This document shows positions 8,690 through 17,926 of a stretch of DNA of 64,000 nucleotides, in pieces. The notes beneath the pieces are model-generated. The model was given only the letters and a program-made list of their open reading frames with translations, did not search any database and was not told where the DNA came from. The number at the start of each line of letters is the position of its first letter. The stretch's first letter is position 1. Origin of the DNA: Actinomycetota bacterium (GTDB lineage: Bacteria; Actinomycetota; Humimicrobiia; Hakubellales; JAMDDV01). Position numbers and translations under genes: made by a program. Where the stretch lies: positions 25,977-89,976 of the forward strand of contig JAMDDV010000025.1 of the NCBI GenBank assembly GCA_023488455.1, given 5' to 3'.

Positions 8690-9832
8690 TTGAAGATCCT
8701 TGTTGCCCCTGACAAGTTCAAGGGGAGCCTTAGTGCCAAACAGGTCGCATCAGCGATAAAAAGAGGCATAATCCGTGCGATGCCCGATGCTATTGTTGAG
8801 GTTTGCCCCATGGCGGATGGAGGTGAAGGCATGGCGGAAGCACTGCTGGATTCGCTTGGTGGTGAGCGCAGGGAAGTGATAGTCACAGGGCCAATGGGAG
8901 AGAAAGTTAATGCTGAATACGGAATTCTACCGGGAGGCATCGCTGTAATTGAGATGTCTGCTGCAGCCGGGTTGTGGATGGTGCCTGTGGAGAAAAGAAA
9001 TCCTATGCTGGCCACAACTTATGGGGTTGGTGAATTAATAAAAGATGCCCTTTCCAAAAACATCAGAAGGATAATAATTGGGATAGGCGGCAGCGCTACG
9101 AACGACGGTGGGACAGGTATGGCAAAAGCGCTTGGAGTGAGGTTTATGGATGACCACGGTGAGGAGCTGGGGATTGGCGGACAGATTCTCACCAGGATCA
9201 GGAAGATAGATATGCATGGGCTTGATTTACGCACGAGAAAAGTTGAGATACTGGCGGCATGTGATGTAACCAACCCGCTGTACGGAGAGAAAGGTGCAGC
9301 CTATGTATATGCGCCGCAAAAAGGAGCAGACTCGCAGATGGTCAGGGAACTGGACGATGGATTGCGCAATTTTGCTCAAGTCATCAAAAATGACCTGGAT
9401 GTGGATGTCGCAGAGATTCCTGGTGCTGGTGCTGCTGGCGGAATTGGTGCAGGACTGGTTGCCTTTCTTGGTGCAAGGCTTATCCCGGGTGTTGAGATAG
9501 TGGCTGAGACGGTCGGCCTCAGGGAAAAGATGGGGGGAGCTGATATGGTAGTGACGGCTGAGGGAAGGATCGACAGCCAGACGCTTTCCGGTAAGGTCCC
9601 TTTTGGGGTTGCCATAATAGCCAAGGATCTGGGGATACCCGTGATCGCTTTTGCGGGCAGCGTGAAAGAGGATGCCTATTCCTTACATGACAGCGGTATT
9701 GTTTCAATGTTTTCAATTTCAGATGGGCCTATTTCGCTTGATGAATCAATGAGAAAAGCTGAAGAATTACTGGGAAGAAGTGCGGAAGAGGTTTTCAGGT
9801 TGATGAATCTGAAACTGTCGGCGAAAAGATGA
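8690..9832 (+). CDS. Glycerate kinase (GlxK/GarK family)
   Basis: Phosphorylates glycerate, feeding it into lower glycolysis. The family opening ILVAPDKFKGSLSAKQVA, the MADGGEGMAEAL block, the IIIGIGGSATNDGGTGMAKALG segment and DMVVTAEGRIDSQTLSGK are all clear. At 380 residues the length is normal; members of this family mostly make 2-phosphoglycerate. TTG start two bases after the DUF362 gene, and the stop overlaps the next start, so it lies in the same close-packed operon. Confidence 0.9.
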   Translation: MKILVAPDKFKGSLSAKQVASAIKRGIIRAMPDAIVEVCPMADGGEGMAEALLDSLGGERREVIVTGPMGEKVNAEYGILPGGIAVIEMSAAAGLWMVPVEKRNPMLATTYGVGELIKDALSKNIRRIIIGIGGSATNDGGTGMAKALGVRFMDDHGEELGIGGQILTRIRKIDMHGLDLRTRKVEILAACDVTNPLYGEKGAAYVYAPQKGADSQMVRELDDGLRNFAQVIKNDLDVDVAEIPGAGAAGGIGAGLVAFLGARLIPGVEIVAETVGLREKMGGADMVVTAEGRIDSQTLSGKVPFGVAIIAKDLGIPVIAFAGSVKEDAYSLHDSGIVSMFSISDGPISLDESMRKAEELLGRSAEEVFRLMNLKLSAKR

Positions 9833-10686
9833 AGATCAAGATCCTTGGTTCGGGTGGTACCTTCTCAATTCCAAGGGCATGCTGCAGCTGTTCGGTATGT
9901 GTGGAAGCCAGGCAGAAGGGTGTCCCCTATGCGCGCGGTGGTCCATCTGTCTTTTTGGAGGATGTGAGACTGGTAATAGACACGCCGGATGATCTCAACC
10001 AGCTTATTAACCGCGAGGGCATCATGCAGATCGACGGCATAATGTTCACTCACTGGCATGGAGATCATACATATGGGATCAGAATCATAGAGCGCATCGG
10101 ACGTGACATCATAAATTCGAGATATTTCCCCACTAATGTATATATAACTGATGATCTTTACAATGATCTTAGTAATATGGATATGTGCTTTAAATTTTAC
10201 GAGAACCTGGGCCTTGTAAATCCCATAAGGCTGGAGAATGGAGAAGTTTTTAGATTAGGTAATATCGACATAACTCCTATAAAGTTGAAGCCAGCAAGGT
10301 TTGGTGAAATAAATTTCTATGAGCGGTCGATATATGCTTATATATTTGAAGAGCCAGGGAAACGAGTGCTCTTCTGTCCGGATCATATGACGCAGCTGCC
10401 AGTGGAGGATATCGAGCCTGACTTCGATGTGTCTTTTTTTGAATGCGGATATTTTGAGGATTTTGGTAATGGTGAGCTTTTGCCGGAAGATCACTGGCTT
10501 CGCTGGAGGCTTTTGCCGTTTGATAGACAACTGGAGTTGATTGACGAGTTGGAGTCGAAGATGACGGTAATCTGCCATCTTGAGGATGTCTGGGGAAGGA
10601 ATTATGATGATTACCTCAAGCTAGGGGAACAAAATAAGGATAAAAATATCATCTTCGCGGTGGATGGCATGATTGTTGAGATATAA
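9829..10686 (+). CDS. Metallo-beta-lactamase-fold hydrolase (PhnP-like)
   Basis: A 285-residue cytoplasmic MBL-fold protein beginning KIKILGSGGTFSIPRACCSC, with the metal motif THWHGDHTYG near residue 75, a DHMTQLP histidine further on, and the late ICHLEDVWGR histidine. A cysteine-rich N-terminal segment (CCSCSVC) resembles PhnP/RNase Z-like phosphodiesterases that bind an extra zinc there. The substrate is unknown; a cyclic phosphodiester is one option. Overlaps both neighbouring genes by a few bases. Confidence 0.75.
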   Translation: MKIKILGSGGTFSIPRACCSCSVCVEARQKGVPYARGGPSVFLEDVRLVIDTPDDLNQLINREGIMQIDGIMFTHWHGDHTYGIRIIERIGRDIINSRYFPTNVYITDDLYNDLSNMDMCFKFYENLGLVNPIRLENGEVFRLGNIDITPIKLKPARFGEINFYERSIYAYIFEEPGKRVLFCPDHMTQLPVEDIEPDFDVSFFECGYFEDFGNGELLPEDHWLRWRLLPFDRQLELIDELESKMTVICHLEDVWGRNYDDYLKLGEQNKDKNIIFAVDGMIVEI

Positions 10687-11837
10687 TGAAGATTGGCATT
10701 TTTACAAATAATTACAAGCCGCTCATATCAGGAATCACGACCTCGATCTCACTTTCGATGGCTGAGCTGAGGAAAAATGGACACGAGGTTTTCATCTTTG
10801 CTCCTGATTACCCTGATTACATTGATGATGATCCATGTATTTTCCGCTACCCTTCGATCTCAACCTATCTTCATCCAAACTTCAGGATACCTATCTCCTT
10901 CTCACCGCAGGTTGACAGGAAGATAAAAGATATAGGAATTGAGATAGTTCATTCACAGCACCCTTTTGCCCTGGGTCCCCACGGATATCATCTGGGAAGG
11001 CGATCAGGGATTCCGATTGTGTTTACTTATAATTCAATTTACGAAAACTTTTCGCACAATGTTCCGCTGCCAAAGCCGATAGTTGACTGGTACTCGATCA
11101 ATCAGAGCATAAATTTTTCGAATAAGTGCGATCTCGTCATAGTCCCCACTCAAGCGGTCGCTGATTTGATAAAGATGCGAGGAGTTAAAAAGCCAGTTAA
11201 GGTCATTTCCAGCGGGATAGATTTTTCGTATATAGAAAGAGCTGATCCAAAACGTGTTCTGGAAAAATATCCGCAACTAACAGGCAAAAATATCTTGCTT
11301 TATATAGGCAGGACATCTGCAGAAAAAGGGGTCGACTTTTTAGTCAGAGTTTTTTCAAAAGTTGCAGAGAAGAAGGACGATGTATATTTCTTAGTAGTAG
11401 GCTCTCCGGAGACGGCAGAGATACCGAAGATGGTAATTGAGCTTGGTTTAACTGACAGGGTTATCATGGCTGATGACGTCTCCTATGAAGAGGTCTTTGA
11501 TTATTACTTGGCAGCGGACATTTTCATTTTTGCCTCATATGGTGAAACCCAGGGTCTTGTGCTCACGGAATCTCTCAGCACAGGTCTGCCGATAGTTGCG
11601 GTGAAAGCGATTGGCGTAAATGAAGTGATTGATGATAACATCACTGGAATTCTGGTTAACAGAGACGAAGACCTGATGATGGACAGGATAATTTACTTGT
11701 TGGATAATCCCAATGAACTTAAACGACTTTCGCAAAACGCATCCGTAAAGGCAAGAAAGTATTCAATTCAGGATATGACTATCGAACTGGAAAAAATCTA
11801 TGAGGAGCTACTTAGAAAGTATGCGAGGAATAAATGA
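10686..11837 (+). CDS. Glycosyltransferase family 4
   Basis: A 383-residue GT-B enzyme. The N-terminal half opens IGIFTNNYKPLISGITTS and contains HSQHPFALGPHG; the C-terminal half has LLYIGRTSAEKGVDFLVRVF and the nucleotide-sugar motif FASYGETQGLVLTESLSTGLP. Close to the diacylglycerol glucosyltransferase/PimB-like group, so a membrane lipid acceptor is possible (inference). Cytoplasmic or membrane-associated. ATG overlaps the stop of the MBL gene by one base. Confidence 0.88.
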   Translation: MKIGIFTNNYKPLISGITTSISLSMAELRKNGHEVFIFAPDYPDYIDDDPCIFRYPSISTYLHPNFRIPISFSPQVDRKIKDIGIEIVHSQHPFALGPHGYHLGRRSGIPIVFTYNSIYENFSHNVPLPKPIVDWYSINQSINFSNKCDLVIVPTQAVADLIKMRGVKKPVKVISSGIDFSYIERADPKRVLEKYPQLTGKNILLYIGRTSAEKGVDFLVRVFSKVAEKKDDVYFLVVGSPETAEIPKMVIELGLTDRVIMADDVSYEEVFDYYLAADIFIFASYGETQGLVLTESLSTGLPIVAVKAIGVNEVIDDNITGILVNRDEDLMMDRIIYLLDNPNELKRLSQNASVKARKYSIQDMTIELEKIYEELLRKYARNK

Positions 11838-13495
11838 GCACGATACTGGTAATCGGCGGCAATGCGGCAGGTGCGAGCGCAGCTACCAAGGCAAGAAGAA
11901 CAGATGAAGATGCCGAGATAATCATGCTTGAAAAGGGTTCCTATGTTTCATATGCGAACTGCGGGATACCGTACAGCCTTGGCGGTGTCGTTCATGGGAT
12001 CGAACCACTTCTTGTGACTTCAAAACAGAGGTTTGAGGCGAGATTCAAAATAGATGTCAGGGTTTTACATGAAGCGTTGTCCATTGATCGTGCCAGAAAG
12101 GTAGTCACGATCAGGGATATAGCAAAGAATCAGGTATATGAAAAGGGCTACGATAAACTTGTTATCGCCGTGGGAAGCACTCCTCTGAAACCCAGGATAC
12201 CTGGCTTGGATCTTGTAAATGTTTTCACGCTTACGACCATAGAGGATCTGGAGGCTATTAGTGATTATATTTTGCGCAATATTGTTAATCGGGTAACCGT
12301 GGTTGGAGCTGGCTACATAGGCATCGAAGCGATCGAAGCTTTCCACAAATTGAAGAAACGGATAACCCTGATCGAGATGAAGAAACAGATACTCCCGCTA
12401 ATAGACCCAGAGATAGCTGTGAAGCCTTGGGAACATCTGATTGCTAATGGGGTCGACGTGCTTCTGGGTAGAAGCGTGGTTTCAGTAGAAGGTAATGGCA
12501 GGGCTGATTTAATTCGGCTTGACGATGGGAATCTGATTGAAACAGATCTTGTGCTTTTGGCGATAGGGGTGAAGCCCGATCTGAGGCTTGTAGAGGGAAC
12601 CGGTATTGAGGTGAACAAAGGAGTAATAGTTGATGAATACATGAGGACCAGCGATCCTGATGTATTTGCATGTGGTGATGTTGCTGAAAGCATGTATTAT
12701 CCGACGGGTGAAAGGATGCTGATTCCTTTAGGAGGGCCTGCCAACAAACAGGGGCGAGTGGCTGGTGCAAATGCAGCAGGTGCCAGTATGAAATACAGGG
12801 GGGCACTGAGAAGCGCAATTATGAGGGTAATCGATATGACGGTTGCCCATACTGGCTTAACAGAAAGGGAAGCCAGGGAAAGAGAGCTACCTTACGAGGC
12901 GGTATATCTGAATTCACCTTCACACGCTTCGTATTATCCAGGCGCAAAACCCATTGTGACAAAGATCTTATTTGATAAAAATGACGGAAGGCTTATAGGT
13001 GCTCAGGTCGTTGGATATGACGGTGTCGATAAAAGAACGGATGTATTTGCCACGGCAATATATGCTGGACTGAGCGTATTTGACCTTGAAAATCTGGATC
13101 TGTGTTACGCACCTCAGTACTCATCGGCAAAGGATGCTGAGGTCATAATAGGGTTTATCGCATCAAATATCGTGCGAGGAGAAGTTAATAACATAACACC
13201 TGCAGCGTTGTTGGAAAGAATTAGTAGGAACGAGGATCTACAGATCATAGACGTAAGGACCGAAAAGGAATACAAAAACGGATATATTGGAAATGCGATC
13301 AACACTCCAATAGACTCACTGCGGTATAATCTGGATAAGGTGAAGAGGGATAAGCCAACGGTTGTTTACTGTTCTGAGGGTTACAGGTCATATCATGCCT
13401 ATAAGATCTTAAAGCACTACGGAGTTGGGGATATAGCTAATCTGACGGGTGGTTACAGTGTCTTCGAGCTCGTCAGAAAATCAACTGCTGACTAA
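11834..13495 (+). CDS. CoA-disulfide reductase / NADH oxidase with C-terminal rhodanese domain
   Basis: FAD-dependent pyridine nucleotide-disulfide oxidoreductase with the single redox cysteine C43 in SYANCGIPYSLGG, the FAD motif VIGGNAAGASAA, the NAD motif VVGAGYIGIEAIE and FACGDVAES. A rhodanese domain follows from about residue 455, with its own active cysteine C513 in VVYCSEGYRSYHAYKIL. This is the CoADR-RHD architecture, linked to CoA persulfide or polysulfide reduction and to oxidative stress. Its last 75 or so codons are repeated at 30467-30709, beyond the island that follows. Confidence 0.9.
   Translation: MSTILVIGGNAAGASAATKARRTDEDAEIIMLEKGSYVSYANCGIPYSLGGVVHGIEPLLVTSKQRFEARFKIDVRVLHEALSIDRARKVVTIRDIAKNQVYEKGYDKLVIAVGSTPLKPRIPGLDLVNVFTLTTIEDLEAISDYILRNIVNRVTVVGAGYIGIEAIEAFHKLKKRITLIEMKKQILPLIDPEIAVKPWEHLIANGVDVLLGRSVVSVEGNGRADLIRLDDGNLIETDLVLLAIGVKPDLRLVEGTGIEVNKGVIVDEYMRTSDPDVFACGDVAESMYYPTGERMLIPLGGPANKQGRVAGANAAGASMKYRGALRSAIMRVIDMTVAHTGLTEREARERELPYEAVYLNSPSHASYYPGAKPIVTKILFDKNDGRLIGAQVVGYDGVDKRTDVFATAIYAGLSVFDLENLDLCYAPQYSSAKDAEVIIGFIASNIVRGEVNNITPAALLERISRNEDLQIIDVRTEKEYKNGYIGNAINTPIDSLRYNLDKVKRDKPTVVYCSEGYRSYHAYKILKHYGVGDIANLTGGYSVFELVRKSTAD
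13262..13486 (+). repeat. Direct repeat, left copy (3' end of the rhodanese domain)
   Basis: This stretch is matched by 30467-30691 in the same orientation. By eye I count about 27 mismatches over 225 bases without gaps, mostly at third codon positions. It lies at the left edge of the catabolic island and here is part of an intact gene. Confidence 0.85.
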
Positions 13496-13558
13496 ATATA
13501 AGTATGCTTATTCCAGTATATTGGATAAAGTTCCAAAATTTTGTAAAAAGGAGAGCCA

Positions 13559-14680
13559 GTGACAACAGTTAAGATGTATGGCAACTCAGAGGTCGATGAA
13601 AAAATTGTCAAATTAAGAACTCTTATTAAACAACGAAAACTTGGTGGAATACTAATCACCCGGCAGCATAACTTTGCCTGGATTACAGGTGGAAGAAAGA
13701 ACCAAGTCTTGAATAGTTTTGATGATAGTCTGTGTGGTGTGCTTGTAACCGAATCAGATGTATATTTTTTAGCAAGCCAGAGTGATTTTAGACGGGTGTT
13801 GGAAGAAGAGTTAAAGGATTTGAAGTTTGAAGAAGTTTTATACGACTGGTATGGTAATGGAATAGCACCTGAGGTTTTGAAAAGAGTGGATGGTGTTGTT
13901 GGTATTGATTCATATGTTAATGGAATAGCAGACCAGAGGATAATAGAGGCAGATCTTTCAGATTTAAGGAGTACGCTTTCTTCATATGAGATCGAGCGAA
14001 TCAAATCGTTTAGCCTTAAATGCTCTGAAATCATAACGGAAGTTGCAATGTCAACCAAACAAGGTGAAAGCGAACTTAAAGTTGCATCGGAAATCGCACA
14101 AAGGTATTGGGAGTTTGGGATAGCTCCATCAGTGCTAATGGTAGGAAGCGATGATCGTCTCTTCAAATATAGACATCCAGTAGCCACCCAAAAAAAGATA
14201 GATAAGTATTTTATGATAGCCTTAGTTGCTGAGAAATTTGGTCTCAACGTTTCAATAAGCAGGCTAATACATTTTGGGAAACCAGACGAAGATTTATTAA
14301 AAAGACAAAAGGCGATAGAGAATGTGTTTGCTTATCTAATATCGCTATCAAAACCTGGGATTTCTTTCGGAGATATATTTGAAAAAATGTCCATATTTTA
14401 TGAGTCTCTTGGGTTCAAGGATGAGTGGAAATATCACCTGCAGGGTGGCACCATTGCATACAAACCCCGCGAGGCGCTTGTCGTAATGGACTCAAAGTGT
14501 GAATTTAGGGAAAATCAGCTTGCCGGTTGGAACCCAACTATAACTGGGGTCAAAGCAGAAGATGTTTATTTAATTAAGAAGGATGGAGGAGAAATCATAT
14601 CCTTCGACAATCGATGGCCTCATTACGAGGTTGAAGTAAATGGATTTAAGCTGATTAGGCCGGACTTTCTAATTCTATAA
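13559..14680 (+). CDS. M24-family (creatinase/aminopeptidase P-like) protein lacking the metal ligands
   Basis: A 373-residue protein with the two-domain creatinase fold: an N-terminal domain with GGILITRQHNFAWITGG and a C-terminal pita-bread-like half. Where active M24 peptidases have two metal-binding Asp residues (a DxG...GYxxD pattern), this chain reads MIALVAEKFGLNVSISR, with neither. The final Glu region (ENQLAGWNPTITG) is also altered. It may be a metal-free hydrolase like creatinase or a non-catalytic relative. GTG start with AAGGAGAG before it. First gene of the island, 63 bases after the CoADR gene. Confidence 0.7.
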   Translation: MTTVKMYGNSEVDEKIVKLRTLIKQRKLGGILITRQHNFAWITGGRKNQVLNSFDDSLCGVLVTESDVYFLASQSDFRRVLEEELKDLKFEEVLYDWYGNGIAPEVLKRVDGVVGIDSYVNGIADQRIIEADLSDLRSTLSSYEIERIKSFSLKCSEIITEVAMSTKQGESELKVASEIAQRYWEFGIAPSVLMVGSDDRLFKYRHPVATQKKIDKYFMIALVAEKFGLNVSISRLIHFGKPDEDLLKRQKAIENVFAYLISLSKPGISFGDIFEKMSIFYESLGFKDEWKYHLQGGTIAYKPREALVVMDSKCEFRENQLAGWNPTITGVKAEDVYLIKKDGGEIISFDNRWPHYEVEVNGFKLIRPDFLIL

Positions 14681-14778
14681 AAACTGGAATGATGTTGGGA
14701 TTCAGAAATTTCTAAGTGACTGGGCAAAAGCACCAACAAAATAGAAAATAAAAAGGTATAAGGTTTTGTAAAACTTTT

Positions 14779-15513
14779 CTATTCACCTAGACGCACATGG
14801 AATCTTGATCTTGAACCAATAAATTTTGCATATGCCCATTCGACCGGAGTGCTGTCTGAAAGATATGATATTACTTCAACGTACATTATCGGAGAACCTT
14901 CTGGTAATTTAAGTATTTCAGCATCTTCCTTGCTAGCAATAGTAGCTTCAAAATACCTATCTGCTTTAACAATCTTTAGGTTATATTTAGCGTAAATTGT
15001 TTTATGAAAAGATTCTTTGGAGAAGTCTATATTGATGATATCAGGAAAAAATTTAAGTGGTGATAATAATTTTGTTAACGCAAGAGGCTCCCCCTTTATT
15101 AGGATTAATCTTTCAAGATTGAATAATTTACTCTTATTCTTTATATGTAGTTTTAGGGCCATGGTATCATCTGACGTTATAACATTCTGTTTCAGAACTA
15201 CGGTTTCATGACCTAATCCTCTTTTTTCCATTCCCCATGTCAGGCTTGTTAAATCTTCTGCTAACCATTGATTTATTTTGCTTGATGATACATAAGTACC
15301 TTTTCCTCTGACTCTATATAAGTAACCCTCTATGATCAGATCAGATATTGCTTGTCTAACGGTTGTTCTGCTGATGTTAAAATTCTCAATGTAATATTGC
15401 TCTGATGGTATTCTTTTCCCTGCTTTTAATTCTCCCGAATTAATTTTGCTTATAATTATCTCTTTTAATTGATGGTACAAGGGTACGGGTACATCTTTAA
15501 GAAGATCTATCAT
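14779..15513 (-). CDS. GntR/HutC-family transcriptional regulator with UTRA domain
   Basis: A 244-residue regulator. The N-terminal winged helix (residues 5-75) reads VPLYHQLKEII, AGKRIPSEQYY and ISRTTVRQAISDLIIEGYL followed by VRGKGTYVS. The C-terminal UTRA domain (from about residue 95), with a LERLILIKGEPLALTK strand, binds a small sugar-like or sugar phosphate effector. Transcribed away from the fused E1 gene; the shared upstream region holds a HutC-type palindrome over a promoter -10. Probably the local repressor of the island, relieved by its substrate (inference). Confidence 0.9.
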   Translation of the reverse strand: MIDLLKDVPVPLYHQLKEIIISKINSGELKAGKRIPSEQYYIENFNISRTTVRQAISDLIIEGYLYRVRGKGTYVSSSKINQWLAEDLTSLTWGMEKRGLGHETVVLKQNVITSDDTMALKLHIKNKSKLFNLERLILIKGEPLALTKLLSPLKFFPDIINIDFSKESFHKTIYAKYNLKIVKADRYFEATIASKEDAEILKLPEGSPIMYVEVISYLSDSTPVEWAYAKFIGSRSRFHVRLGE

Positions 15514-15726
15514 ACCTTTTCTCCGACTTCAGTTTTAGTTTCAAATAAATATAGAACATATTGTTAATAATTCAAGTTGGCAATCTATAAGGATTATTTA
15601 ATTTAATTATTAAAATTAGTAATGTTTTTCAATTTTTGCCCTTTAGTGTATTTTTTTGCTTAGTCCTTTAAACCTTTAAGGCAACAATTTAATATCCAAA
15701 AAGTGCTGTAATATCTGTAAATACCA

Positions 15727-15754
15727 TTGACAAGTAATATTATTGGTATATACT
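15727..15754 (+). promoter_or_regulatory. Sigma-70-type promoter of the E1/RLP operon
   Basis: A perfect -35 TTGACA (15727-15732) is followed after 16 bases by TATACT (15749-15754), five of six to the -10 consensus. Transcription would start near 15761, leaving a leader of about 80 bases before the ATG at 15841. Confidence 0.65.
15746..15753. promoter_or_regulatory. Candidate GntR/HutC operator
   Basis: GTATATAC is a perfect palindrome and matches the GT-N-TA-N-AC core described for HutC-subfamily GntR regulators. It overlaps the promoter -10 and faces the divergently transcribed GntR/UTRA gene, the expected place for a repressor to block RNA polymerase. Confidence 0.5.
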
Positions 15755-15762
15755 ACTCAATA

Positions 15763-15788
15763 GTGACATCACTACATCATGATATCAC
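15763..15788. promoter_or_regulatory. Second inverted repeat in the E1 leader
   Basis: GTGACATC (15763-15770) and GATATCAC (15781-15788) form an inverted pair with one mismatch; the first arm is itself part of the palindrome GTGACATCAC and the centre contains ATCATGAT. Just downstream of the predicted start of transcription, so it could be a second operator. Confidence 0.35.
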
Positions 15789-15840
15789 GATAGTTATTAA
15801 TTAGGAATGATTTTTGGTATTTATTCTGGAGATGAAAGCA

Positions 15841-17910
15841 ATGTGGGACGGTAAATTAAAAGTGAAAGGGGATTCAGTGCTATCAGCAGAAAAAAAGGTT
15901 GAAATGTATAGAAACATGGTCAGAATCAGAAAATTTGAGGAATCTCTTATAGATTTAGCAAACAAAGATGTATTTATGGGTTATGTACATTTATATATAG
16001 GTGAAGAGGCAATAGCTGTGGGGGCGTGTGCCAATCTGAATAAAGATGACTATGTTGTAAGTACGCATAGAGGCCATGGTCATTGCATAGCAAAAGGCGC
16101 TGATTTTAAAAAGATGATGGCGGAAATATTAGGGAAAAAAGATGGATACTGCCATGGTAAAGGTGGCTCAATGCATGTGTCAGCAATTGACCTCGGTATC
16201 GTGGGTGCAGAGGGTATAACTGCTGCTGGAATTCCGGTTGGAGTTGGTGCAGCACTAACAGCAAAATTAAACAAAAAGGGACAGATGGCAATTGCATTCT
16301 TTGGAGATGGTGCTACTAACACCGGGGTATTTCATGAATCTTTAAATCTCGCGGCTGTATGGAAGTTGCCAATTGTTTTTATTATTGAAAATAATGGTTA
16401 TGGGTTGGGAACCGCAATTGAAAAAGTAACAACAATAAAGAATCTGTCTATTAGGGCAAAATCCTATAATCTCCCCGGAGTTACCATTGATGGAAACGAT
16501 ATTGATCTTGTTTATAACACTGTGAAACGAGCAGCAAAAAGAGCACGCGATGGCAATGGGCCAACATTAATTGAATGTATAACCTTCAGGTGGCGAGGGC
16601 ATCATGAACTTGAGACGCGTGAAACTTATCTTCAATATACAACTCAGGAAAAGATCGATTACTGGATGAAAAAAGATCCCATAAAAAATTATAGAGATAA
16701 ATTGATCTGTGAGGAAATCAACAAAGATTTACTTGATGATATTGATAGATCGGTTGAGAGGGAGATCACGGAGGCAATTGAATTTGCAATGAAGTCACCG
16801 GATCCAGATGCCGAGGAGAAGTATGCTGATCATTTTGTTATTTCAGAAGATAAATCTATTCACAATGATGAACCGAAAGATAAGGGTAGTAGGATTTTGG
16901 ATTATCGGGAAGCAATACGCGAGGCAATATCTCAGGAAATGGAGAGAGATGAAAGGGTAATAATAATTGGAGAAGAAGTTGGTTGGCGAGGGGGTACATT
17001 TTTCTGCGTGAAAGGTTTGATTGATAAATTTGACAGCGAAAGGGTTAGAGAAACACCCATTTCTGAAGCAGCTTTCACAGGAGCAGCAGTTGGTGCTGCG
17101 ATAACAGGCAAGAGACCAATTGTTGAGATAATGTTTCAGGATTTCATTACTCGTGGTTGGGATGAGATCGTCAATACTGCAGCCAAGTCTATTTACATGA
17201 GTGGCGGACGGAAAAAGCTGCCTTTGGTAATCAGGGCTCCGGGTGGCTCACGTTATCCTCTTAAGAATCGCAGTGAGGGGCCACAACATTCACAGCATTT
17301 TGAATCAATGTTTATGCATTTACCTGGTCTAAAAGTTACATGTGCTGCTACTCCATATGATGTTAAGGGGTTAATGATAACTGCAATTAGGGACGACAAC
17401 CCAGTGATATTCTGTGAAAACAAGGTTCTTTATTACGGCAAAGATTTGGAGCATCTTTATCCAACTTTATTAGAATCAGTGCCAGAAGAGCCATATACAA
17501 TACCTTTCGGCAAAGCCAGGGTTCACAGATCAGGATCAGATGTAACGGTGGTCGCCATTTTGTCTATGCTGCATAAAGCATTAAGGGCTGCCAGGGAGCT
17601 CGAAGAAGAGGGTATTGATGTGGAAGTAATAGATCCCAGAACACTAGTTCCTCTGGATGAAGAAGTAATCATTAAATCAGTACAGAAAACAGGAAGATTA
17701 GTAGTTGCTGTTGAGGCTACCAGACGCTGTAGCGTGGCCTCTGAATTATCAGCAATGGTCGCAGAAAAGGCTTTTCAATATCTCAAAGCTCCAATTAAAA
17801 GAGTTGCTGTCGATGATATATTGGTTCCTTTTTCTACCACGTTACTCAAGGAGACGCTTCCAGGAGAAAGGGAGATTAAGGTGGCTGTTAAATCACTTTT
17901 AAACGGATAA
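15841..17910 (+). CDS. Fused alpha-beta E1 component of a TPP-dependent 2-oxoacid/acetoin dehydrogenase
   Basis: A single chain of 689 residues joins E1-alpha and E1-beta. The alpha half has YVHLYIGEEAIAVGACANL, HRGHGHCIAKGA and the TPP motif FFGDGATNTGVFHESLNLA ending in IENN. The beta half starts near residue 345 with DYREAIREAISQEMERDERV and has ETPISEAAFTGAAVGAA and a transketolase-C end. I start at ATG 15841, nine bases after GGAG; TTG 15814 and ATG 15832 are in frame. Acetoin- and pyruvate-type E1 enzymes cleave a 2-oxo compound and pass the acyl group to a lipoyl domain. No E2 or E3 gene is in the window; the free lipoyl protein at 29737 is the only visible partner. Confidence 0.88.
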   Translation: MWDGKLKVKGDSVLSAEKKVEMYRNMVRIRKFEESLIDLANKDVFMGYVHLYIGEEAIAVGACANLNKDDYVVSTHRGHGHCIAKGADFKKMMAEILGKKDGYCHGKGGSMHVSAIDLGIVGAEGITAAGIPVGVGAALTAKLNKKGQMAIAFFGDGATNTGVFHESLNLAAVWKLPIVFIIENNGYGLGTAIEKVTTIKNLSIRAKSYNLPGVTIDGNDIDLVYNTVKRAAKRARDGNGPTLIECITFRWRGHHELETRETYLQYTTQEKIDYWMKKDPIKNYRDKLICEEINKDLLDDIDRSVEREITEAIEFAMKSPDPDAEEKYADHFVISEDKSIHNDEPKDKGSRILDYREAIREAISQEMERDERVIIIGEEVGWRGGTFFCVKGLIDKFDSERVRETPISEAAFTGAAVGAAITGKRPIVEIMFQDFITRGWDEIVNTAAKSIYMSGGRKKLPLVIRAPGGSRYPLKNRSEGPQHSQHFESMFMHLPGLKVTCAATPYDVKGLMITAIRDDNPVIFCENKVLYYGKDLEHLYPTLLESVPEEPYTIPFGKARVHRSGSDVTVVAILSMLHKALRAARELEEEGIDVEVIDPRTLVPLDEEVIIKSVQKTGRLVVAVEATRRCSVASELSAMVAEKAFQYLKAPIKRVAVDDILVPFSTTLLKETLPGEREIKVAVKSLLNG

Positions 17911-17926
17911 AAATTTAGGAGATAGG

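Larger units (their letters stand above)
15514..15840. other. Divergent control region between the GntR gene and the fused E1 gene
   Basis: About 325 bases without a coding frame. The half near the GntR gene is AT-rich with no clear motif that I can name. The half near the E1 gene holds a strong promoter and palindromes, listed separately. Confidence 0.6.

Noticed and set aside
15814..15840. TTG start for the fused E1 gene giving nine extra residues
   Set aside because: No SD precedes it, whereas GGAG stands nine bases before ATG 15841, which fits the family start.
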